From NCBI RefSeq assembly GCF_011046535.1, contig NZ_CP049257.1, forward strand, positions 3,720,001 through 3,784,000: a stretch of 64,000 bases of DNA, read 5' to 3'. Below the pieces are notes generated by a model that saw only the letters and a list, made by a program, of their open reading frames with translations, searched no databases and was not told the DNA's origin. The stretch's first letter is position 1, and every line of letters starts with the position of its first letter. Below are positions 42,611 through 50,771 of the stretch, piece after piece. Made by a program: the position numbers and the translations under genes. The stretch comes from Nocardioides anomalus (GTDB lineage Bacteria; Actinomycetota; Actinomycetes; Propionibacteriales; Nocardioidaceae).

Positions 42611-43381
42611 CTAGACCGACCAGCCGCCGTCCACGTCGAGCTTCTGGCCGGTGACGAAGCCGGCGCGGTCCGAGGCCAGGAACGCGACGGCCTCGGCCAC
42701 GTCCACCGCCGTGCCGAACCGGGCGAGCGGGATGTTGGCGCGGGTGACGGCGAGGGCGTCCTCGGAGAGGTCGCCCGAGTCGATCAGCCGCGCGGCCATG
42801 CCGTCGGTGAGCATGCCGGGGCCGACGGCGTTGAGGCGCACGCCGAAGCGTCCCTCCTCCGCGGCGAGCCCGCGGACCAGCGCCTCGACGGCGCCCTTGG
42901 GTCCCGCGGAGAGCCCGTCGCGCACCGGGTAGCGGCTCGTGGCGGCGGTGGTGACCACCACGACCGAACCCGCGCCGTCGCGCAGGTGTGGGAGCGCGGG
43001 GTGCACGACGTTGAAGAAGCCTGCGGCGTCCTCGGCCAGCTGCGCGGCCATCTCGGCCGGCGCGACGGTGGACAGGTGGCGCATCGGCACATGCGGGCCG
43101 GCCGCGTGGACGAGCGTGTGCAGCCCGCCGTACGTCGACGCGACGTCGGCCACGAGCGTCGCGCAGGCCGCGGCGTCGGTGACGTCGAGAGCGTGCGCGG
43201 AGGCGCGGCCACCCCAGGCCCGCACCTCCTCGACGGCGAGCTCCGCCGCGGCCGCGTTGGCCCGGTAGGTCAGCGCGACCGAGGCGCCGCGCTCGGCCAG
43301 CAGCCGCACGACGGCGAGGCCGATGCCGCCGCTGCCGCCGGTGACGAGCGCCGCGCCGGGGCGGTCCGCGAAGTCGCTCAC
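42611..43381 (-). CDS. SDR-family oxidoreductase lacking the usual catalytic tyrosine
   Basis: A 256-residue Rossmann protein with TGGSGGIG, the HAAG motif in place of NNAG, and VDGGWSV at the C-terminus. Where classical SDRs have YxxxK this protein reads SAGPK (in DGLSAGPKGAVEAL), so the lysine is kept but the tyrosine is replaced by serine. It may have lost oxidoreductase activity, use another residue, or serve as a binding protein. It is coupled (GTGA) to the sulfite-oxidase-family gene. Confidence 0.82.
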   Translation of the reverse strand: MSDFADRPGAALVTGGSGGIGLAVVRLLAERGASVALTYRANAAAAELAVEEVRAWGGRASAHALDVTDAAACATLVADVASTYGGLHTLVHAAGPHVPMRHLSTVAPAEMAAQLAEDAAGFFNVVHPALPHLRDGAGSVVVVTTAATSRYPVRDGLSAGPKGAVEALVRGLAAEEGRFGVRLNAVGPGMLTDGMAARLIDSGDLSEDALAVTRANIPLARFGTAVDVAEAVAFLASDRAGFVTGQKLDVDGGWSV

Positions 43382-44976
43382 GACGCGGTGAAGTCGACCT
43401 GGTGCCAGCCGGTGGCGCCGTCGGGGAGCACGCCGCGGTCGACGCCGGTCTGCACGTTGCCGTCGGCGTCGATGGCGCGCACCTGGACCAGGTGGTCGCC
43501 GGGCTCGACGTCGACGACGCCCTTCCACTGCACCCAGGTGTCGAGGGTCTCGACCTGACCGATCTCGGCGCGGGTCCACGGGCCACGGTCGACCTGGAAC
43601 TCCACGCCGCTGATGCCGGTGTGCTGCATCCACGCCACACCACCGAACGCGACCTGACCGGCGGCGACCTCGTCGCCGGAGCGGGGCACGTCGATGCGCG
43701 AGGCGATCTTGACCGGGCCCCTCTCGCCCCAGCCGCGCTCGGTCCAGTACGCCGTGATGTCCTCGAAGCGGGTGACCTCCCAGTCCACGACCCACTTGCA
43801 CGCCGAGACGTAGCCGTAGAGACCGGGCACGACGGTGCGCACGGGGAAGCCGTGCTCGATCGGCAGCGGCTGGCCGTTCATGGCCACGGCGAGCATGGCG
43901 TTGCGCTCGTCGGTGAGGGCGGCGAGCGGGGTGCCGCACGTCCAGCCGTCCTCGGAGGTCTGCAGCACGGCGTCCGCCCCCGCGTCGACGCCGGCGAGGG
44001 TCAGCAGGTCCGCGGTCTTCACACCGCTCCACCAGGCGTTGCCGACCAGCGAGCCGCCGACCTCGTTGGACACGCAGTTGAGGGTCATCCAGGCCTCGTC
44101 GAAGCGACGCTCGACGAGGTCGGAGTAGGTGAGCGTGATCTCGCGGTCGACCATGCCGTGGATGCGCAGCTGCCAGTCGCGCGGCTCGATGGTGGGCACC
44201 ACGATCGCGGTGTGGATCAGGTAGAAGTCGTCGTTGCGGGTCTGCCACGCCGCGACGCCGTCGAGCCCGACGCGCGCCGAGGCCGGCACCCTCGGCTCGC
44301 TCACCTGCGGCAGCCGCAGCAGCCGGCGGCTCTCCTCCACGCGGCGCCGGCCGCGCCCGACGACCCGGCCGACCGTGGTGAGCACCGCGGCGCCGGCGGC
44401 GACCACGCCGGCGCGGAGGAGGAAGGACCGGCGGGTGTGCTCCGGCGGGGCCAGCTCGGCCTCGCCGCCCCCGCCGACGAGGTCGAGGGACTCGACGCGG
44501 GCCTCGCCGGGCACGGTCACGAGCTCGTGCGCGGCCGCGAGCTCGCCGCGCCGCAACGGCTCGGTGAGCAGCGAGAGCGTGACCAGCCAGGTCACGAAGC
44601 CGACGGCGACCGGGATGTGGTCGGTGAGCGTGGCGCCACGCTGGGTGGCCACGCCGACGGCACCCACCGCGGCGAGCGCGGCGTACACCAGCGTCGGCGC
44701 CCACCAGATCCGCCGGGCCAGCCGGCCGGCCCAGGCGAAGAGCAGCCCGCAGAAGACGAAGATCCCGAGCAGCAGCAGCGGCTTGTCGAGCCGGCCCACG
44801 AGCCCGATGAGGTACTCCGCGAGCCAGCCGGGGGTGAGCCGGATGACCAGCTCGGCCACCGCGACCACCGGTGACTCCCGGATCGTCATGGCCATCGCCA
44901 CGAAGTAGCTGGTGGCCAACCCCGCGGCGCCGGCCGCGAGGCCGGCGAGCGACCACGCTCCGCGGAACGACCTCAC
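43378..44976 (-). CDS. Membrane-anchored sulfite-oxidase-family molybdoenzyme
   Basis: A 532-residue protein. Four hydrophobic helices fill residues 5-155. A twin-arginine-like segment [15 protein letters not shown] then forms a fifth helix that leads outward. The molybdopterin domain holds the Mo-ligand cysteine in [12 protein letters not shown] (Cys301), [14 protein letters not shown] and CKWVVDWEV; an Ig-like dimer domain closes the chain. The family oxidises sulfite or reduces other oxo compounds. The cytochrome or quinone partner is not visible. GTG 44976 follows GACAAT by six bases; an upstream ATG at 45045 is in frame but less likely. Confidence 0.86.
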   Translation of the reverse strand: MRSFRGAWSLAGLAAGAAGLATSYFVAMAMTIRESPVVAVAELVIRLTPGWLAEYLIGLVGRLDKPLLLLGIFVFCGLLFAWAGRLARRIWWAPTLVYAALAAVGAVGVATQRGATLTDHIPVAVGFVTWLVTLSLLTEPLRRGELAAAHELVTVPGEARVESLDLVGGGGEAELAPPEHTRRSFLLRAGVVAAGAAVLTTVGRVVGRGRRRVEESRRLLRLPQVSEPRVPASARVGLDGVAAWQTRNDDFYLIHTAIVVPTIEPRDWQLRIHGMVDREITLTYSDLVERRFDEAWMTLNCVSNEVGGSLVGNAWWSGVKTADLLTLAGVDAGADAVLQTSEDGWTCGTPLAALTDERNAMLAVAMNGQPLPIEHGFPVRTVVPGLYGYVSACKWVVDWEVTRFEDITAYWTERGWGERGPVKIASRIDVPRSGDEVAAGQVAFGGVAWMQHTGISGVEFQVDRGPWTRAEIGQVETLDTWVQWKGVVDVEPGDHLVQVRAIDADGNVQTGVDRGVLPDGATGWHQVDFTAS

Positions 44977-44982
44977 CCGGCG

Positions 44983-44988
44983 ATTGTC
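44983..44988 (-). promoter_or_regulatory. -10 hexamer GACAAT for the molybdoenzyme gene
   Basis: On the minus strand GACAAT is six bases before GTG 44976, supporting that start over the longer frame. Confidence 0.4.
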
Positions 44989-45055
44989 CCCCACGGGTGG
45001 AGTTCGGAGCCGACGCGGCGTCCGGACCGGACGCGGACGGGGCATGATGCGGCGG

Positions 45056-45544
45056 GTGAGCCAGCTGCCGCGGGTCGGGATGGGCGTCGACGTGCACCGG
45101 TACGCCGAGGGTGTGCCGCTCCACCTCGCCGGCCTGGCCTGGCCCGACGAGCCCGCCGGCCTGGAGGGCCACTCCGACGCCGACGTGGCCGCCCACGCGC
45201 TCTGCGACGCGCTGCTGTCGGCGGCCGGCCTCGGCGACCTGGGCTCGAACTTCGGGACCTCCGAGCCGCAGTGGGCCGGCGCCTCCGGCGTGGCGATGCT
45301 CGAGGAGACCGCCCGGCGGGTGCGTGCGGCCGGCTACGAGATCGGCAACGGCGCCGTGCAGGTGGTGGGCAACCGGCCCAGGCTCGGTCCGCGGCGCGCC
45401 GAGGCCGAGGCCGCGCTCAGCGCCGCGGTCGGCGCGCCGGTGACGGTCTCGGCGACCACCACGGACGGCCTGGGCCTGACCGGCCGGGGCGAGGGCGTCG
45501 CCGCCCTCGCCACGGCCCTGGTGGCCAGCACCGAGCAGATCTAG
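45056..45544 (+). CDS. ispF: 2-C-methyl-D-erythritol 2,4-cyclodiphosphate synthase
   Basis: IspF forms the cyclodiphosphate in the non-mevalonate isoprenoid pathway. The 162-residue protein has metal ligands Asp12 and His14 in GVDVHRY and His47 in [11 protein letters not shown], followed by GDLGSNFG, and the C-terminal [20 protein letters not shown] 45056 is chosen to match family N-termini; ATGs at 45044/45047 are in frame. It stands apart from ispD, which is 13 kb away. Its TAG shares CTAG with the opposing gene's stop. Confidence 0.94.
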   Translation: MSQLPRVGMGVDVHRYAEGVPLHLAGLAWPDEPAGLEGHSDADVAAHALCDALLSAAGLGDLGSNFGTSEPQWAGASGVAMLEETARRVRAAGYEIGNGAVQVVGNRPRLGPRRAEAEAALSAAVGAPVTVSATTTDGLGLTGRGEGVAALATALVASTEQI

Positions 45545-46455
45545 CCGAGCCCGGCGAACCGGTTGAACGTGTTGTCCACGATCGGCGCCATCTCCTCGTA
45601 GGAGCTCTCGAAGTCCTCCGCGGGCAGGTGCTCGATGAGGACGACGAGCAGGGTGCCGTCCTGGCGGATGCCGACGTACATCTCACCGTGGACGCTCATC
45701 GACCCCTGGTTGTCGACCCACAGGGCCTCGTAGCCGAGCGCCGCCACCGACACCACGGAGCCGAACGGCTGCAGTGGCACGACGTCGCTGGTCTGGCGCT
45801 GGGTGTAGCTCTCCGGCGGCAGGAAGACGTCGAGGTTCTGCGCGATCACGTCGCTCGCGGCCACCGACGGGTCCAGGGTCGTGGTGAAGGCGAACGAGTA
45901 GCTCCCCGAGCCGTTGGTCTGGCCGACGTTCTGGTCGTCGGAGAAGGTCACCTCCCAGCCGTCGGGCACGAACACGTCGACGTCGGTGGCCGCCATGGTC
46001 TGCGCGCTGCCACCGCCCGAGGTGCCGGGGTCCGGCGTGGGCTCGTCGCCGCCGTCGCTCGGCTCGGCGCTCGGCGAGGACGAGAAGCCGCCGCCGGTGC
46101 CGGGCGAGACGCTGCCGACCGAGGACGGCCCGTCCGAGGAGTCGCCGGTGTCGTCGCGCACCGCACCACCGCCGGCGGCGGCGAAGCCGCGGACCGTCGG
46201 GGCCTGCGCGTGGGCCGCGACCCGCGGGGCGCTCTGGCCGGCCGAGCCGACCCCGGTGCCGCTGCCGGGCTCGAGCCGCGGCTGCACCGAGACCGGGTCG
46301 GGGTCGAAGGCCACGCCGGCGATGCCGCCGAGCGCGCCGACCGCGACCGTGGCCGCGGTGATGAGGCCGATGACCTTGAGGCGGCTGCTGTTGAAGTAGT
46401 CCTGTGCGCCCGCCACCGGAGCGGTGGGGCGAGGAGCGGGGGTCGGGGCGCTCAC
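45541..46455 (-). CDS. Secreted/membrane-anchored protein of unknown function
   Basis: A 304-residue protein. After 20 residues it has one hydrophobic helix (about 28-50), then a Ser/Gly/Pro-rich linker of about 100 residues and a C-terminal domain from residue 150 starting [17 protein letters not shown]. That domain resembles DUF/PsbP-like folds found on actinobacterial membrane proteins (weak similarity by eye). It is translationally coupled to the PrsW-like gene (GTGA), so the two probably act together at the membrane. Confidence 0.65.
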   Translation of the reverse strand: MSAPTPAPRPTAPVAGAQDYFNSSRLKVIGLITAATVAVGALGGIAGVAFDPDPVSVQPRLEPGSGTGVGSAGQSAPRVAAHAQAPTVRGFAAAGGGAVRDDTGDSSDGPSSVGSVSPGTGGGFSSSPSAEPSDGGDEPTPDPGTSGGGSAQTMAATDVDVFVPDGWEVTFSDDQNVGQTNGSGSYSFAFTTTLDPSVAASDVIAQNLDVFLPPESYTQRQTSDVVPLQPFGSVVSVAALGYEALWVDNQGSMSVHGEMYVGIRQDGTLLVVLIEHLPAEDFESSYEEMAPIVDNTFNRFAGLG

Positions 46456-47684
46456 GCCGCACCGCCGTTCGTCGGAGCCGCGGGTGGGGTCGACGCAGCG
46501 GGCACGCTGCCCACCCCCATCGCGCGCTTGGCCTGCCGCGAGCTCGAGCGCACCGAGGTGCCGCACACGATGCAGAACGACGCGTTGGGCAGCAGCATGT
46601 TCTCGCACTCGGGGCAGAAGGTCTCGAGGAACGTCGAGCGCTTGTCCTCCGAGCCGTCGCCCTTGGCCGCGGCCTCGACGGCGGCCTCGAGCAGCGCCAC
46701 CTGCAGCATCATCCGGATCTTGAGGATGAGTGCCGCGAGGATGACCAGGCCCCAGAGCAGACCGAGCATGTTGCCGAACGGCAGGTAGGCCAGCAGCCGG
46801 ACGCCGAGCCAGAAGGCGATGTTGGCGACCACGGCGAGCCCGAAGTTGGCGAAGTACGCCGGCGTGAAGCCGTCGTAGCCCTCCCCCTTGCCCGAGAACG
46901 CCGCGACCGCGATGCCGGTGGCGGTGCCGTAGATCAGCGACTTCACCACCATCACGTTGAGCACGACGACGATCCAGGAGCCGATGCCGGACTCGGTGCG
47001 GAACTCCTGGGCGGTGAAGACCGAGGAGTAGACCACCAGCGTCTCGAACGCGGCGTACGCCGTGCCGGCGGCGACGCCGAAGGTCAGCCCGTCGATCATG
47101 TCGTCGAAGGCGTCGCGCGAGGCGAGCAGGACGGCGAAGACGTTCTTGGCGACCTCGGCCACGACCGGCAGCAGCACCGCGAAGATGAGCAGCGCCGGGA
47201 AGGACAGCGCCCCGATGCCGCCGCGCGAGCGACCGCCGCCGGAGAAGCTGGCCCACTGGCCGTCGAAGACCCACTCGTAGAAGAAGAGCGAGACCAGCAC
47301 CGCGAGCGCGCCGGTGGCGACGAAGAGCCCCACCACGACCGCGGCGGGCGCCTCCTCCCACAGGTTCACGTCGTCGATGTAGACGATGTAGGTCAGGGGC
47401 ACCAGGAACGCCGCGGCGGCGATCGCGATCGGCAGCAGGCCGAGCGCGGTCGCGCCGAGGATCAGCACCCCGGACAGCACCATGGCCCAGCGGTAGTTGT
47501 CGGCCGAACGCCGCGAGGTGTGCGGCATGACCGTGGAGATCAGGGCGAGCTGGGTCACCCCCTCGGCGGTCTGGACGGCGTAGTCGCCCATCCGCTTGGC
47601 GTCACCGGCCCGCAGCGACGTACCGCAGCGGTGGCAGAACGACGCCACCTCCGGGTTCTCGGACCGACACGTTGGACACGCCAC
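46452..47684 (-). CDS. PrsW-like polytopic membrane protein with zinc ribbons at both ends
   Basis: A 410-residue protein. A zinc ribbon CPTC...CHRCG opens it (residues 3-21) and another, CPEC...CIVCG, lies near residue 365. Between them are about eight membrane helices including PVVAEVAKNVF and DGLTFGVAAGTAYAAFETLVY, which match the EExxK-like and DG-E motifs of PrsW/CAAX-type intramembrane proteases, although the first motif has lost one glutamate. It may cleave an anti-sigma factor or be an inactive relative. GTG 47684 has a GAGGGG site nine bases upstream, and a TACATT -10 lies at 47738-47743. Confidence 0.75.
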   Translation of the reverse strand: MACPTCRSENPEVASFCHRCGTSLRAGDAKRMGDYAVQTAEGVTQLALISTVMPHTSRRSADNYRWAMVLSGVLILGATALGLLPIAIAAAAFLVPLTYIVYIDDVNLWEEAPAAVVVGLFVATGALAVLVSLFFYEWVFDGQWASFSGGGRSRGGIGALSFPALLIFAVLLPVVAEVAKNVFAVLLASRDAFDDMIDGLTFGVAAGTAYAAFETLVVYSSVFTAQEFRTESGIGSWIVVVLNVMVVKSLIYGTATGIAVAAFSGKGEGYDGFTPAYFANFGLAVVANIAFWLGVRLLAYLPFGNMLGLLWGLVILAALILKIRMMLQVALLEAAVEAAAKGDGSEDKRSTFLETFCPECENMLLPNASFCIVCGTSVRSSSRQAKRAMGVGSVPAASTPPAAPTNGGAA

Positions 47685-47768
47685 GTGTACTCACCCCTCA
47701 GCTCGTCTCCGCGCGCCCCACGGCACGCGCCTGAGGGAATGTAGTCAGTCGGGAGCCCGGCCGTCGAT

Positions 47769-47790
47769 GACCACGTGTCCCGACGTGGTC
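47769..47790. promoter_or_regulatory. Dyad GACCACGT-N6-ACGTGGTC between divergent operons
   Basis: A perfect 8-bp inverted repeat lies in the 180-bp region between the PrsW-like gene and the first M4 peptidase gene. It is placed to act as an operator on both operons. The rest of the region shows a TACATT -10 for the leftward gene and no clear promoter for the rightward one. Confidence 0.45.
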
Positions 47791-47864
47791 CCGACCCGCC
47801 CGGGTCATCCGGCCCACCTGAGTCATTGACGCCAGGACACCCGGCCCCGGAGCATCGCGTCACC

Positions 47865-50771
47865 ATGCCTCACCCTCTGCGACGTCCCGGCCCTGCCCGC
47901 CTGCCCGGACGACGGTCGGTCCGCCGCTGGTGGACCCTGCCCGTCGTCGCGGCGCTGGCGGTGCTCGCCTCGGCCTGCCAGCCCGCCGTGCAGGGCGGCG
48001 AGCAGCGCGAGCCCGTCACCCTGATCGTGTCGCAGACGTGGGTCCAGCAGCACCAGGGCGGTGGCGGGAGCGGCGCGGACGCCGGCGACGCGACAGCCCG
48101 GCTGCGCTCGCTGCAGCAGGCGGTCGACCGGCTGCGCAAGCAGACGCACACCGGCTGGGTCGGCCGCCAGGACGACGTCACCGGCTACCTGTCCGAGATC
48201 TCGGGCGGCTCGTGGCCCGGCACCACCGCCGACTTCATGGACGACTACGGCCCGGCCCTGTTCGGCGTGGACTCCTCCGTGCTGCGCTTCGGCGCCGTCG
48301 ACACCCAGACCGTCCCGGGCGTCGCCACCACCAAGGCGACCCAGGCCGTCGGCGACGTCCCGGTGCTCGACTCCAGCCTGGTCTTCAGCGGTCGCGGCAG
48401 CAGCGCCGCCACCGACGACCTGCGCGTCACCGGCGTGCACGGCCGCGTCTTCCCCGGCCTCACGGTCGGCACCACCCCGGTCGTCACCGCCGAGCAGGCG
48501 GCGACCGCGGCCACCGAGGCCGCGGGCGCGGGCTCGACCACCGACGGCAGCGCCCGGCTCGTCGTGCTGCCCACCGGCGCCGGCGTGCTGGCCTGGGAGG
48601 TGGTGCTCCTCGGCACCGACGTGCAGGGCGCCGCCACGGCGGGGCGCTACTACCTCGACGCGGCCACCGGCCTCCTCGTCGACGTCCGCCCGGTCTCCGC
48701 TGACGTCGCCGCCCCCCTGCCGCACGCGGCCGGGGTGACCGAGGCGGTGCGCGAGCTGCGGCGCGGGGGCACGCCGCGGACGGCGCCCGATCCCGGCAGC
48801 GTGGAGGTCACGGGCACCGATCCGCTCGGCCGCGCCCTCACGGCGTACGGCGTGCGCACCGGCGGCGGGATCGAGCTCACCGACACCACCACGGAGGCCT
48901 GGGACGCGCAGACCGGCCGTGGCGCGGTGCAGACCTACGACGCCTCGACGGTCCGCAACGAGAGCCAGCTGCCCGGCCGGCTGGTCACCAGCCCCAGCAC
49001 GACCATCACCGACGCGGACGCGATCGCGGCGCAGGCCTACAGCCACGACATCGTGGAGTACTGGGAGAGCCTCGGCCGCGACTCCTGGGACGACGCCGGC
49101 GGCCCGCTGCTGAGCTCGGTGCACTTCGGCCCGGAGACCTACTGCAACGCGTTCTTCGCGGGCTACCTGCGCCAGCCGCAGATGGTCTACGGCAACCCGT
49201 GCGTCCAGCAGGGCCGCCAGCTGAGCGGGACGTTCGTGGAACCCGACATCGCCGCGCACGAGGTGACGCACGGCGTCACCCAGACCACGGCCGGGCTGCT
49301 CTACACCGGCCAGTCCGGCGCCCTCAACGAGAGCTTCTCGGACTACTTCGGCAACGTGATCGGCAACCTCATCCACGGCACCGAGGGCAGCACCCTCGGC
49401 GAGGACTCCTGCTCCCAGGTCGACGGGCCCACCCCGGTGTGCGTGCAGAACCCGGACGGCACCACGTCGTTCCGCAACATGCTCAACGGCAACGACTTCG
49501 ACCAGTACCTCCGCATCCTCAACCCCGGCATCCGGCTGAGCCTGCTGGCCGGCTACCGCCAGGACCAGGGCGGTGTGCACTACAACTCCGCGATCTGGAA
49601 CAACGCGCTCTGGACCATCCGGACGCGGCTCGCCCAGATCGACAACCAGCCCGCCAACACCTCCTCGCTGGCCCACGACTTCGACCGCGCGGTGTACGGC
49701 GCGCTGGCCACCCGGCTCACCCCGGCCAGCGGGTTCGTCGACGCGCGCGCGGCCGTCGAGCAGGTGATCATCGACTCCCAGCTCGACCCGGTGGTGCTGC
49801 GCACCGCGCGCGAGGTCTTCGACCAGGAGAAGATCTGCACGGGCTGCCCGGCGGTCAGCGAGCTGGCCGGCGACGCGGTGTCCACCTCCCCGCAGACCCA
49901 GCTGCACCCGTCGGTCTCCGGCGACCAGGTCCTGTGGCTCGACCTGAGCTCGACCTCGGACTACGCCGGGTACGCCGCCGCGACCACGCTCGGCCAAGGT
50001 GGTGCCCCGCGCCTCTCCTCCGGGTCCGACGCGCTCGAGGTGGCCTTCGCCGGCGACGCCGTCATCGCGCTCGACGTGCGCGGCCAGGTCACCCGCACCG
50101 ACGCCTCGGGCGCCACCTCGGTCCTGGACCGGGTCCCGGTCGACGCCACCCTGGCGGCCGGCTTCAGCGGCTCCGACGACGGTGGCGCCTGGCTCGCCCC
50201 GGACGACACCGTCACCTTCGTCGACGCCGCCGGGACGCTGACCCGGGCCCAGGTGCCCGGGCTGCGCGGCGACACCGTCACCACGGTCGCCACCGGTGGC
50301 GGCACGGTGGCCATCGGCACCGACCAGGGCAAGGTCTTCGCGTGGACACCCGGCAGCGGCGACCCGCGCCAGGTCGGCCAGGTCGCCGGCGCGGTGCTCA
50401 GCGCCGCGGCGTACGCCGGGAACGTGTTCGTCATCGACGACGCCCAGGCCTCGGCCCTGTTCACCGCGGACGGCCAGCAGCTCGACGTCACCACTTCGGC
50501 GGCGCCGTTCGGCGCGGCCATGTCCAGCGAGTACGTCGTGTGGTCCGAGGCCGTCGGCGGGATGCAGTCCGGCGTGGTCCCCGGAGGGCGCAGCCCCTAC
50601 CCCGACACCGACCTGTACCTGCTGTCGCTGGCGTCCGGCAAGATCTACGACCTGCACCCGGCCCCGGCCCAGCAGGGCTTCCCCTCGATCTCGGGACGCA
50701 CGCTGGTCTGGCAGGACGCGACCTTCGGCGGCGACGACGTGTTCACCGCCGCCGTACCGGAAGGACTCTGA
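47865..50771 (+). CDS. M4 (thermolysin-like) metallopeptidase lipoprotein with C-terminal propeller, copy A
   Basis: A 968-residue exported protein. The lipobox LASAC gives Cys38. Residues about 55-330 are a propeptide-like region (FTP/PepSY-type pattern). The M4 domain has zinc ligands His465 and His469 in HEVTH, the third ligand Glu489 in GALNESFSD and the transition-state His572 in GGVHYNSAIWNNAL. All catalytic residues are intact. From about residue 680 a TolB-like propeller (LHPSVSGDQVLWLD ... GFPSISGRTLVWQD) replaces the usual M4 C-terminus. It ends overlapping copy B (TGATG). The substrate is presumably an extracellular protein. Confidence 0.88.
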   Translation: MPHPLRRPGPARLPGRRSVRRWWTLPVVAALAVLASACQPAVQGGEQREPVTLIVSQTWVQQHQGGGGSGADAGDATARLRSLQQAVDRLRKQTHTGWVGRQDDVTGYLSEISGGSWPGTTADFMDDYGPALFGVDSSVLRFGAVDTQTVPGVATTKATQAVGDVPVLDSSLVFSGRGSSAATDDLRVTGVHGRVFPGLTVGTTPVVTAEQAATAATEAAGAGSTTDGSARLVVLPTGAGVLAWEVVLLGTDVQGAATAGRYYLDAATGLLVDVRPVSADVAAPLPHAAGVTEAVRELRRGGTPRTAPDPGSVEVTGTDPLGRALTAYGVRTGGGIELTDTTTEAWDAQTGRGAVQTYDASTVRNESQLPGRLVTSPSTTITDADAIAAQAYSHDIVEYWESLGRDSWDDAGGPLLSSVHFGPETYCNAFFAGYLRQPQMVYGNPCVQQGRQLSGTFVEPDIAAHEVTHGVTQTTAGLLYTGQSGALNESFSDYFGNVIGNLIHGTEGSTLGEDSCSQVDGPTPVCVQNPDGTTSFRNMLNGNDFDQYLRILNPGIRLSLLAGYRQDQGGVHYNSAIWNNALWTIRTRLAQIDNQPANTSSLAHDFDRAVYGALATRLTPASGFVDARAAVEQVIIDSQLDPVVLRTAREVFDQEKICTGCPAVSELAGDAVSTSPQTQLHPSVSGDQVLWLDLSSTSDYAGYAAATTLGQGGAPRLSSGSDALEVAFAGDAVIALDVRGQVTRTDASGATSVLDRVPVDATLAAGFSGSDDGGAWLAPDDTVTFVDAAGTLTRAQVPGLRGDTVTTVATGGGTVAIGTDQGKVFAWTPGSGDPRQVGQVAGAVLSAAAYAGNVFVIDDAQASALFTADGQQLDVTTSAAPFGAAMSSEYVVWSEAVGGMQSGVVPGGRSPYPDTDLYLLSLASGKIYDLHPAPAQQGFPSISGRTLVWQDATFGGDDVFTAAVPEGL

